The notes beneath the pieces are model-generated. The model was not told the DNA's origin. It saw only the letters and a program-made list of their open reading frames with translations, and did not search any database. DNA of 64,000 bases, from positions 682,001 through 746,000 of the forward strand of contig NZ_OBEH01000001.1 of assembly GCF_900215465.1 (NCBI RefSeq), written 5' to 3'. This stretch comes from Flagellimonas pacifica (GTDB lineage Bacteria; Bacteroidota; Bacteroidia; Flavobacteriales; Flavobacteriaceae). Positions 59,201-64,000 of the stretch are shown one piece after another. Made by a program: the position numbers and the translations under genes. Position 1 is the stretch's first letter. Each line of letters begins with the position of its first letter.

Positions 59201-61645
59201 GCCATTGTTGGTAATTGTGAAACTTGGGTTGGAATTGTAATTTACCAATACATTGTTGGTGGCTTGATCTATAAGGCGATACTCATAATCCAAAGGCATA
59301 TTGGTAACGGTAATGTTCCCATCACTGGCACAGATTATATCTCTTGTAGTGTATTGAGGGTCTAATGGGTTCTTGAAAATATTGAAATAAAAACGACTAA
59401 AACACCCGTTTAAGTAGTTGATAATAACACGATACTGTCCAGCATCAGAGGCCAAAAAATCTCCTCCTGTGCCAACAGAGTTCCATGTACAGGAATTGTT
59501 GGTGTTGGCGCAATCTGGAGTTGCTGCTGCGCAACTAGATTCATCCAACTGCTCCCAAACAATACTATTGGCATCTGGAATGTTTATTTGCACCAGCTCG
59601 GTATCGTTCAACCCGCATAAAAAGATTTGTGGAAGCTCACTACCATCATTTGGACAAGTCACAATTTCACCTTCAACGGTATTGGAAACATCATTGATCA
59701 ATGCGGTGATAGGGTTGGATTGTGTAACACCGAATCGCTCTACAATTATTATCTCTTCAAATCCTTTACAAGGGTCGGCTACATCTTTGTCAACAATATA
59801 GGTTCCTATATCAGTTACCAGGAGTGTACTTGGGTCACTATCTGGATCGCCGTCATTCAATACTGTGTCCCCAGCATCTATGGTTTGGTTTCCGTTATTG
59901 TCTAAGTACCAGGTGTAGGCATCAAAATTGTCACCTGCATCCAAGACCACATTGTTACCGCAGAGCTGTACTGTTCTTGTAAAGTTACAATTGTCAAGGT
60001 CATCTAAAAGAAAATTGGTTGCCCCAGGAGTTGTAAATCCACAATCATCAAAATCTGAAACACTGGGATCATCACTAATTTGGTTGGCATTAATATTACC
60101 TTCATAGGTAGAGTATGCCAGGTTTTGAATAATATCGGTACAAGCGTCTATGAAATCGAAACAGTTTTGGGCCACCTGTACACGAATACGTATCTCAGAC
60201 ACCGGATCACCTTCCTCAACCAAGTTGTCAGGAATGTTAAAAACAACCTCTCTTGTTGCTGGGGTATAGGTATAGGTTACCCCGGGAGGCAATGTCATTA
60301 CTGCCTCATCTAGAGTTACATTGACTGGCAAGACATCTCTTATGGTATAGTTTACCGCATCATCGTTTCCTGTATTAACAAAGGAAAGCACATAGTCTAA
60401 AACCTGTCCTAGGTTTACTCCTTGGCCGGTAATATCATTACCTCCAATATCTTCAACCTTCTTTTCCAAGACAATATCTGGTTCTATGATTTCCACGCCA
60501 AAGGCCACCAAAAACGAGGCAAACCAGTCTCCGCTGGTTCCAAGCCGCAATGTTGCGCTGGTATCACCATTGTCAATGATACTATTGCTGGGGTTATTGA
60601 GATCAAAAACATCTGAATCAAAACCAATTGCATTGGTGCTGTTTACATTTCTGGAGGTTACGTTTGCGCCATCTTCTGAGATGGTTGAGTTAAAAAAGTT
60701 GTTGTTTGGATTTGCTGAATCTGAAATATCAGTAAATACTGAACTACTGTTGGATACTATACCAAAGGTATCTCCAGACAAAGAAGTTTCTCCTTCTAAT
60801 GTGCTAACACCAATTCTTGCGTTAACTGGGCCAACCGGAATTGTGTTAAATCCTGAAACCGAGATATCGGCAGTGTTGTTTCCGGAATGCGTTGTTATCC
60901 CTTCATAACCATCAAAAATTGAAATATATTTTCCGGTCAAGGTTGGGTTTTCATAAATTACAACTAAAGTCCACCCTGCAGCTCCATGTGATGTTGCTCC
61001 TCTGGTACCTCTTACATTACCCACAAAATAGTCTCCTGTTGGGTCTGCTAAAGAGGTCAAAAGGTTGGTTACGTTCTTATAACATACATATGGGTCATTT
61101 GGGAGAATATTATATCCGTTTACAATGATGTCATCTTCTTCACCAACAGGGTCTGCAGCAGTATCCGCTTGAATATCCACATATGTTGCGCTTCCTGGCA
61201 CCCTAAATTTAATTGAGGTTACATCGTAATGATTTGGATCGTCGGTATAACCGCTTACGTATCTACTCCTATGATCACCATCGCGCTCAACATCATAGTT
61301 TCCAGCCCAATAAAGACCGGCCCAGTATATTTGCGAACAAGCGGGCAGGGACAGTGTTGAACTACTGGAATTAAACGTGGAAGGGTCTGAATCAATATCA
61401 ACATATTCCACATGAAGACTATTATTACTACCGTTCCCGTTATAGGGCGTGTTCACATCATGCCCGTCAGAGACACTGTTCATAACACTATTGGAAAGGA
61501 AGGTATAATCTCCTTTTATATTTATATAGGTATTGCCGTTATCAGAAAGTCTGGCAGAAAAAGGTACTTCCTGGGCCTGCCCTTTAAAGCCTATGAGCCA
61601 TATGCCAAGAAGGCACAGAACTGTTTTTAGAAAGTGATTGGTCAT
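47276..61645 (-). CDS. sprB: Giant SprB-like gliding adhesin (4,789 residues)
   Basis: From ATG 61645 the signal peptide is MTNHFLKTVLCLLGIWLIGF plus KGQAQ. Residues about 40-385 are an N-terminal domain of unknown type, about 390-500 a DUF11-like domain (ILEKKV-like start, YVLSFVNTGNDDAVNYTIRD). About residues 760-4,680 hold about forty SprB repeats (GxYxxxVxDxxGC-like ends, two Cys each), interrupted at about 1,830-2,035 by a different domain. The last about 90 residues (PTFFTPDGDGMNDTW, IFDRYGRELY, GDYWY) are a type B T9SS sorting domain (CHU_C). By analogy with F. johnsoniae SprB it is a mobile surface adhesin that drives gliding. A shorter start is not possible without losing the signal. 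Confidence 0.93.
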   Translation of the reverse strand: MTNHFLKTVLCLLGIWLIGFKGQAQEVPFSARLSDNGNTYINIKGDYTFLSNSVMNSVSDGHDVNTPYNGNGSNNSLHVEYVDIDSDPSTFNSSSSTLSLPACSQIYWAGLYWAGNYDVERDGDHRSRYVSGYTDDPNHYDVTSIKFRVPGSATYVDIQADTAADPVGEEDDIIVNGYNILPNDPYVCYKNVTNLLTSLADPTGDYFVGNVRGTRGATSHGAAGWTLVVIYENPTLTGKYISIFDGYEGITTHSGNNTADISVSGFNTIPVGPVNARIGVSTLEGETSLSGDTFGIVSNSSSVFTDISDSANPNNNFFNSTISEDGANVTSRNVNSTNAIGFDSDVFDLNNPSNSIIDNGDTSATLRLGTSGDWFASFLVAFGVEIIEPDIVLEKKVEDIGGNDITGQGVNLGQVLDYVLSFVNTGNDDAVNYTIRDVLPVNVTLDEAVMTLPPGVTYTYTPATREVVFNIPDNLVEEGDPVSEIRIRVQVAQNCFDFIDACTDIIQNLAYSTYEGNINANQISDDPSVSDFDDCGFTTPGATNFLLDDLDNCNFTRTVQLCGNNVVLDAGDNFDAYTWYLDNNGNQTIDAGDTVLNDGDPDSDPSTLLVTDIGTYIVDKDVADPCKGFEEIIIVERFGVTQSNPITALINDVSNTVEGEIVTCPNDGSELPQIFLCGLNDTELVQINIPDANSIVWEQLDESSCAAATPDCANTNNSCTWNSVGTGGDFLASDAGQYRVIINYLNGCFSRFYFNIFKNPLDPQYTTRDIICASDGNITVTNMPLDYEYRLIDQATNNVLVNYNSNPSFTITNNGAYTVEMRQQGVTDGCVFVLDNIGILTRDFQVDVTTRDTDCNGLGEIGISVLNVEPQYYYQISQGGTVVDTFGPSSDNNYTFENLNDGVYDVNVTTDDGCVYNEQVTINDVTDLALTAINTKNIDCTDGIISVTGSGGFPNPNYNYAIWSYNGADLYASVGDIPAGAYQVANDFTFTTGEEGDYEFIVVDGNNCSFISNSVSIVVSASVEYTTSTTDEVCFGAEDGTISINITNSNGYDVRFRLLDDLGNTITNNNSGNFTGLAQGDYTVRIRQRPSGTTDNCFFYENFTIGGQTSGISGNATMIQDYTCLQDGIIEAQNVAGGTAPYEYSIDGVNFFNGVGAERFSNLTNGAYSITIRDANNCTFVTNTITLDPLNPPTDLTFTASTPNCPALTSDVTATVVNGNAPFLFEITAPAPVAATSITGNSADFDGLAPGTYTYQVTDNKGCVYSESFTINPVSQINVTGQLISNISCFNDTDGEIDFTVADFNTNYNYTVSGPANFNGNNQTNGTISLTGLDDGTYTIIVTDNLTNCTTTTDVTVNAPTAALTLSASETQPTCISDGSVSLTSTGGWGGNSFTLTNPDTTVFGTNSTGTFTNLTQTGTYNVSVTDANGCVVTTTFTLNPAIAPVLAIVPNDTCYDDAVGLTLTANVTSGGDGNFEYSLNGGAFGLGNVFNGLTSGTYTIDVRDGNNCTDSASITINSELSVVASAPNITACATSTNVDITAAGGDGNYVYAIVADGVAPAPGDFAITNPVNITGAGDYDVYVRDNSGNVGYCEASYNLTIVQDAALSISVADTGIQCSGEAQATITITASGGEAPYQYSINNGTTYQPSNTFVNQLAGSYNIRVRDANNCDVTQIYTITEPLTLSASAAVTQLAECNPGLGAEVRITNALGGTAPYEYSFDGGTNYVASPIGFLLPGNHTVYIRDANNCTFPMTVTIDPEPTPPGLTTAISYECDGEGTVTITPDSALFDYTYEIDGNPNTPVTSNTFNDVAIGTHTITVNYTSNVAPSPSVLLLEDFGSGPNTSIPDIDPAYCYEPQDGSANSCGWAINTRIQDGEYSVTQSIVAPYGSWQDPNDHTGNVNGRFLAINVGGVAGVGGIVYQKTGIEVIPNRDITVSLWAFNLLRNGTGGGDPSIEIQLVDGGGAVIASTTTGNVPKNNNANDWHNYSVNLNPGANTNLDIVIRTNSAVINGNDIAIDDIQAFQIPEVCAGSLTVDVNIEDGHAFDASITAFSNISCNTGTDGSISFEVDNFDAVNGFEYQVNGGGFSAPQTSSPINLSGLSAGNYTIEVRDVLDNTCSVTLNQTLSEPNALVASASITSVMTCTNGGATITASATDGTPAYEYQLENGVGGIIAGFDYATNGNNTVFLGLAAGDYIVRVRDANLCEDPIDAAITVVAPTTIVFTSTPTACYSGNNDGTIQVDVTAGSNDYQFSLNGGPWITPSPATATAHTFTGLAAGNYTINVRDGFGCVGTLQNVTITDNLVATVDVVDISTCADGSITVTASGGVPNLEYAFVPTTTSPTGLFSTTNTFAVTTGNDGDYDVYVRDNSATVPFCEFMETVTVNPATPLTVTNTPTDPQCHDGTGSILVDITSGISPYTIQIVDLDNAGAGNQTDANVLVTSRTYYNLSPGNYTINITDATGCTVTETPVNIANPDELTATITGITPAGCTGDPNDFGFRFTAYPTTLGTIQFSDDGGATWTAGDNSVPGTTDEIRGYNSGDTVNPSMRTVDGSGNTLCQTDFPPFIIPYPLDDLDITILPIIVNCNELQVTVRGQNGTAPYEYTYSDDPANFDPATATWTPQLALNVTHTFVGLVPGRTYSFYVRDDAAPTGCVRQSSVNVNDIITVPLEITSDITPSCDGANNGSITYTVTDNQAPFGSHIRWELFDMSSGTPVSITNSGGNIPYTSPQNVIVSGLDPGNYFLEVVESDGVTDSCVGATENELLDELDPLTGTPVVLQNISCDTPGLIQVQNPLGGGGTYTYTVTGPAPFVTITSTSDNPIEIPANSPAGNYNVTMADQYSCSTNLGAVPLTLTPNPTIDAIAVDNCSDPSTVTITATSAAAQIFYSLDGGTTYEDNGGIFNNITAGAYNVSILDSNGCTATDNVTVHPVLQATATLTKLLDCSGAPDDAQITIEVLSGSGDNLGFAGSYDYEITNGLGTVVARTVLPSNSFVFNTTTVENYTITVYDNNTAGPTCSRVFNVSVPAAIMPSFSVSSFTDVTCNGSDDGTINVSATDNGTGPYTFEIISGPGSSATFPIAPATNNATTASFTGLEGTTAGITYTIEITAANGCTSTQTQTITQPDLLANVNTNVIEFGCTSGNNMNNATITVQPGITGGSGNYVIYEFIEEDDPNTVPVEAPVVVQSGNNLTFIETDIAGGEYTINVYDDNGCVGTTTATINPFDELQSTSIAIDAAATCVSGENITITATGSLTNSTTTPANYEFRLLPAVAFQASGSFTGLAIGTHNFEVRNTVTGCIIATSHTVANPQVLELDVVSTTNITCFGDTNGQVVFDLHDAASITYASATSYTLYYDVNNTPTNLADDITSAGIDADGSFTITGLAAGTYYIEVLDTNPPGSACSYSQSFTIAGPNVGISAGTQVTPVTCALNDGSIEIINPAGGWGGFTYFVDLASNPAPTFPGSYQASPLFTGLSGGVGPGTNYQVWVADQNGCAFQLPNENLVDPTAISATLQINQENCTALQGEIEVVGTAGGQGSNYTYQLIRGGSNIGSPQTNPVFSGLGAGSYQVLIADQWSCTTTIGTAILLDEMTATPTVVKPIDCTPDPGGHVTITVNGGSANLTYAVLFPDAVTTANNATGVFTGLTQPGTYTFTVTDGDTVTPCTVVVTQDLDDKVDPVISNVVMSPVSCNGGSDGSLTVQLDAATAVNPVYNYELYQMSNLVVPYRAAQTSPIFDNLPQGDYRVRVISSRSCEDFYDETVTEPTLLNVSATATPFACNAGNTVNTSTITITATNGTTPYLYSIDNINFQTSNTFDIVDTGVVQNITVYVTDGNSCPQTAVVAPIQPINVFTAAVTQNTAISCANPEEVLITVTDDGNLANSYTYELLPVGNALGTLTGTPTNVTTTFELTAPGSYTFRITDNTTGCYVDTTPYDIAPYDIIDVVATATAPAICFGDINGALEINVAGYTGTYDYQVFDGSNNPVGPLVNTDTSINPRPIGGLSGGNYYVRVTQTGNPLCIEDSNTVTIASPDMALTATPVEVANVSCTNNLGEIEVSPTGGFAPYDIQLTNTTTAQVYNITDVVSFVFTDLSAGTFDVEITDDAGCTINEPIVLVQPTPITADISATPTTLVCYGDTNATVSAINVLNGQGVYQYQLNVYDPTGTTIAFTSGAQSSPDFNNQGAGIYSITVSDGWGCDVETIQVTISEPTEVEANLIQLTQLTCTAQAQIQLSATGGTGPYEYSVDGVAYTLMAGGNTHTFTVPAGPYQYYVRDAFGCDAMISNQVTVDPIIPLDVIIDDSAATINCTGEASATIRATAVGGLGNYSYELFSDPGLTNSVAGPQNNGEFSGLNAGNYYVNVTSMDCQATSLEIPIVDPTPLQIVTQESTDVTCAGADDGTITVEVSGGTGEIQYAITPNLNQFDTVNVFTDLAPGIYDVIAQDRNGCFEVFQFEIEQPAALQAQAINIMHEVCFNSEDGSFELDITGGTAPYSSALNSNADADYVQDQVLFQNLAAGTHVVFVRDAQGCETNVFVEINPGVNLAATVTPIYECDGNLPTNRLDIAFEDTTVISDVLYAIDSTNPADMQLSSDFTNIAPGDHYLTIAHSNGCLNTVNFTITGFEPLTLVLENSNINEITAIATGGLEDYTFYFGDVDNGTDNTFIINRTDTYPVTVIDQNGCEVTMEIFMEFIDIEIPTFFTPDGDGMNDTWLPDNLEAFPNVLMIIFDRYGRELYRMKYGDSGWDGLYNNSELPTGDYWYITKLQGETDDREFIGHFTLYRQ
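47580..59370 (-). repeat. Tandem SprB repeats coding for the adhesin stalk
   Basis: Reading the translation I count about 42 units of roughly 75-110 residues, each with a TCxGxxDGxIxV-like start, often PYxYSIDGG or TAPYEYS in the middle, and a GxYxxxVxDxxGC end. The copies are strongly diverged at DNA level, unlike recently amplified repeats. Boundaries are approximate. Confidence 0.88.
55543..56145 (-). other. Non-SprB domain inserted in the repeat array
   Basis: At about residues 1,834-2,034 the SprB pattern breaks off after VNYTSN. The inserted about 200 residues start LLLEDFGSGPN, include CYEPQDG and CGWAINTR, FLAINVGG, VSLWAFNLLRNG, WHNYSVNLNPG and IAIDDIQAFQIP, then the repeats resume at VCAGSL. 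The EDFGSG start and IAIDDI end resemble jelly-roll, lectin-like or MAM-like modules of Bacteroidetes surface proteins, so it may bind a glycan. This is by eye only. Confidence 0.7.
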
Positions 61646-61647
61646 TT

Positions 61648-63717
61648 TTAACTGTTGGAGTTTGGTTTTACACGCATGATCCACATTTTGTCATCATACG
61701 AAGCATTAAGTTTGGAATAGTATGAGGTGAGAGCATTGGTCCAGGTTTCATGTTTTTTCAGGTACACGTACCTGTAATTGTTTTCTGGATTTATAAAATA
61801 GCTCGCATTTAATCCTTTGGCATTTAGTTGTTTTACAAAGCGTTTTGCGTTTGAGGGTTTTTCAAACACATTGGCTATAATGTAAAACCCTGATCCTAGG
61901 CCATTGATTTTGTAGGTGGTGTAAGGAACTTGGGAAGTATTCTGTTTGGTGTTATTTACATTTTTGTGCAAGGTGTTGTCCCCATACTTGGAGGCTGCAC
62001 TTTTATTGTTTGAAGCAAAATTGTTGTAAGCATCTTCGGCACCATGCACGTTCATTACCCATGCATCGCCATGGTAAGTCCCATTGAGTTGGGTATGATA
62101 GGCTTCAACCGCTTCTTTTTTGTTGCTAAAACCTTTTAGGTATACATAATTGAGACCGTTCTTTGGGTTTTCAAAATAGTCGGCATCTATACCTTGTGAT
62201 TGTAATTTTTCTACAAAAGCGTTTACATTGTTCTGATCTTTAAAAACATTGGCAATTAGATAATGGCCACTCTCAACATTTGGAATATTGAATTTTCTAA
62301 AACGACCAATTGTTTTCTTTGAAGAACGTTTTGTTTTATCTCGTTTGATGGATGAATTCTCTGCGACCCTTGTTGTTTTGGAATTATCATTAAGACGAAT
62401 GACTTTTTTGGCCGCCGTGGTATTGGAAAGCCCATGATTTGAGTTGGGCTGAACACGTTGTTTAGAAATGATGTCAATGCTATCCATATTGGCTAGGTAA
62501 ACTGCTTTGGCCTTTTCCTCCAATTGTGGCATTTCTCCTTTGGTTTCCCGCTTGACCATTTTCATTACAGTTTCAAACCGTCTTTCCAGATTACGTTTGC
62601 GGGTACTTTCAATGGAATCTTGACGTAACAAAAGCTCATCTAGGATGGCATCGTTCTCAGCCAACTTATCCTTAAGCCTTTGTATTTCAAGGTCTTTTTC
62701 TGTAAGACTAAGAGTTTCCTGTGGTATTGAATCAGCCTGGGCCAAATCTTCAAATCCATCTTCTAACATCACCCTATCTTCGGTTAAGTTGGGGGTAAAT
62801 GAATAGGCCAATGACACTTCATGGCTAACACCAAAATTTTCAAAGTTGCTAGATAGGCCTTTTTCCACGGTGTAACCAATAGAAAGGTTTTTGTTCAGGT
62901 TGAACCCTAGACCTGCAGACGCACCGTAAAAGTCATCGTATCCTGCCTGGATCCATCCAAGTCTAGGTAGGTCAAGCACTAGATTTCCGCCTAAAACAAG
63001 GTTTTCTTCACCTTTTTTGCGAACTCTTGCCAAAGGCATTAATCTACCTTTTTCCAAGATTCCGGTTGCATTTTTAAACTGATGGGTATATTGTAGGTGT
63101 CCGGAAAATGTTTTATCTCCAAACTCTGTAACAGACTTGCTGTTTTTAAGATTGTAATCAAAAAGATTTTCTGCAAAAGCGCCAAAATCAAAATTGCCAT
63201 AAGAAATATTGAATCCTGGCTGAAACATAATCAATGAACTACTTTCCAGACTATTTAGGAAAGGGTCGTTGTTGTCCAGTGCATTTGCCCTATTTTGATT
63301 GAATGCACTTTGATAATACGAGAAATTTGCACCAAAAGTGAAGTTGCTTTTTTCACTTAATTTAACGCCATACGCATAATTGGTATGTACCCCAAAGTTA
63401 TTGAACAAGCCTTCACGGTTGGTAAAAAGGCTTAGCCCCACACCACTGCGGTCACCAACTCTACCGCTGTAGCTCAAGAAATACACCTGGTTATTGTCAT
63501 CAAAAGATACCGATTGGTTTCTGTGAAACAAGTTGATGTAAGACTTGTCTTCCCGAACAGTTGAGAAGGTTGGATTTATTAGAAACCTGTTGAACTTCAA
63601 TAGGTTTTGTGACGGAACATTATATGTCACAAATGGATTCTCTTCCTGGGCGCGTACTCCAGAAAAAGCCAGTAGTAGGATGAAGGTTAATAAAAGTTGA
63701 GGTTTGTTTGGGTACAT
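61648..63717 (-). CDS. sprD: SprD-like: PorP/SprF barrel with tandem SPOR-like repeats
   Basis: A 689-residue protein with signal peptide (cut near SGVRAQ). Residues about 25-315 form a PorP/SprF-type barrel (NRFLINPTFSTVRED, GVGLSLFTNREGLFNNFGVHTNYAYG). A coiled-coil linker follows (LTEKDLEIQRLKDKLAENDAIL, about 340-400), then two homologous SPOR-like repeats of about 75 residues (GHYLIANVFKDQNNVNAFV and GFYIIANVFEKPSNAKRFV; each ends WVMNV or WIMRV). SPOR domains bind denuded peptidoglycan glycans, which could anchor the barrel. Gene order sprC-sprD-sprB-sprF matches F. johnsoniae, but the SprD symbol rests on position plus fold. It ends two bases before sprB. Confidence 0.82.
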   Translation of the reverse strand: MYPNKPQLLLTFILLLAFSGVRAQEENPFVTYNVPSQNLLKFNRFLINPTFSTVREDKSYINLFHRNQSVSFDDNNQVYFLSYSGRVGDRSGVGLSLFTNREGLFNNFGVHTNYAYGVKLSEKSNFTFGANFSYYQSAFNQNRANALDNNDPFLNSLESSSLIMFQPGFNISYGNFDFGAFAENLFDYNLKNSKSVTEFGDKTFSGHLQYTHQFKNATGILEKGRLMPLARVRKKGEENLVLGGNLVLDLPRLGWIQAGYDDFYGASAGLGFNLNKNLSIGYTVEKGLSSNFENFGVSHEVSLAYSFTPNLTEDRVMLEDGFEDLAQADSIPQETLSLTEKDLEIQRLKDKLAENDAILDELLLRQDSIESTRKRNLERRFETVMKMVKRETKGEMPQLEEKAKAVYLANMDSIDIISKQRVQPNSNHGLSNTTAAKKVIRLNDNSKTTRVAENSSIKRDKTKRSSKKTIGRFRKFNIPNVESGHYLIANVFKDQNNVNAFVEKLQSQGIDADYFENPKNGLNYVYLKGFSNKKEAVEAYHTQLNGTYHGDAWVMNVHGAEDAYNNFASNNKSAASKYGDNTLHKNVNNTKQNTSQVPYTTYKINGLGSGFYIIANVFEKPSNAKRFVKQLNAKGLNASYFINPENNYRYVYLKKHETWTNALTSYYSKLNASYDDKMWIMRVKPNSNS

Positions 63718-63722
63718 TTTGT

Positions 63723-64000
63723 TTATTGGATAACTGTTATAGTTCCTTGTTTTAGGCTTTCACCACCTTTGGTTACCTTATAGTAAAAAACCATATTTTG
63801 CTTATTGAAAGAGGTGGTTGATTGTGGCCAGTTATTTTCATAATTGGACTGGCTGAATACCTGTCTTCCTCTTTCATCATAAATTGTAATTACCACATCT
63901 TGGTTTCTTGAATAAGTATTGGGCAATACCCATAGGTCATTAATACCGTCCCCATTGGCAGTGATTACATTTGGAATGGAAAATGTATCCCTATAGGTAA
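63723..64000 (-). CDS. sprC: C-terminal part of SprC-like T9SS cargo (truncated by window)
   Basis: The frame enters from the right edge and ends at 63723. The 92 visible residues include a type B T9SS sorting domain: IPNVITANGDGINDLWVLPNT, then VVITIYDERGRQVF and MVFYYKVTKGG, ending QGTITVIQ. Position upstream of sprD, with only five bases between the genes, and the gliding-motility C-terminal domain match SprC in the F. johnsoniae operon. The rest of the gene and the promoter lie outside the window. Confidence 0.75.
   Translation of the reverse strand, partial: TYRDTFSIPNVITANGDGINDLWVLPNTYSRNQDVVITIYDERGRQVFSQSNYENNWPQSTTSFNKQNMVFYYKVTKGGESLKQGTITVIQ

Noticed and set aside
47580..59370. 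Many open frames on the opposite strand and other frames of the adhesin gene
   Set aside because: They have Cys/Ser/Ile-rich shadow composition, no plausible domains and lie fully inside a very long continuous frame with clear repeats.
47580..59370. CRISPR-like or satellite DNA
   Set aside because: The repetition is at the protein level with long diverged units, not short identical repeats with unique spacers.

Overview
The window reads as a chromosomal segment of a gliding marine flavobacterium (family Flavobacteriaceae, near the Maribacter/Muricauda/Zobellia group by my impression). Reasons: AT-rich DNA, almost no Shine-Dalgarno signals, Bacteroidetes-type -7 elements (TAnnTTTG), several TTG starts, type IX secretion (T9SS) proteins, an SprB-type gliding adhesin, and flavobacterial families throughout (GIN-domain protein, DUF2157/DUF4401/GDYXXLXY set, rnpA next to an S41 protease).

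Layout. 1-8,150: a tRNA with CAT anticodon, then housekeeping genes (methylmalonyl-CoA epimerase, rbfA, an FtsX/LolE-like permease, dusB), an outer-membrane receptor-like barrel, lepA and a small lipoprotein. 8,290-12,900: an overlapping NarL-type regulator/7TMR sensor kinase pair followed by two related outer-membrane barrels. 12,900-17,900: an ion/pH block of a CPA antiporter and a USP gene overlapping a SulP transporter with an extra C-terminal domain. 18,000-24,500: MBL hydrolase, a subtilisin gene broken by one in-frame stop, M1 peptidase, rnpA, S41 protease. 24,600-29,200: two sulfatases bracketing a MarR regulator and a membrane protein, with identical 14-bp palindromes before the two middle genes. 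29,300-33,650: DUF2157/DUF4401/GDYXXLXY operon, then a cytosine-C5 methyltransferase overlapped by a small PD-(D/E)XK-like protein, probably a compact restriction-modification system.

33,650-41,600: mainly minus-strand accessory genes: LRR lipoprotein, alpha/beta hydrolase with divergent TetR gene and twin operators on the promoter, small membrane proteins in a tightly packed operon with an orphan CDI-type immunity gene, then rpiB-CDF-elaA-araC overlapping one another. 41,582-42,174 is a long, very AT-rich divergent gap with DnaA-box-like words. 42,175-46,270: RNase R, GIN-domain protein, LysE-type exporter, tRNA-Cys, folB.

46,300-64,000 is dominated by an sprC-sprD-sprB-sprF gliding operon on the minus strand: the tail of SprC, an SprD-like barrel with tandem SPOR-like repeats, a 4,789-residue SprB-like adhesin of about forty SprB repeats ending in a type B T9SS sorting domain, and an SprF/PorP barrel. 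The adhesin would be exported by T9SS (SprF assisting) and carried along the cell surface for gliding.

The most interesting leads are the small nuclease-like gene overlapping the methyltransferase, the two regulator/operator arrangements, the immunity-gene operon with a 55-residue ORF, the broken subtilisin, and the foreign domain inserted in the SprB repeat array.
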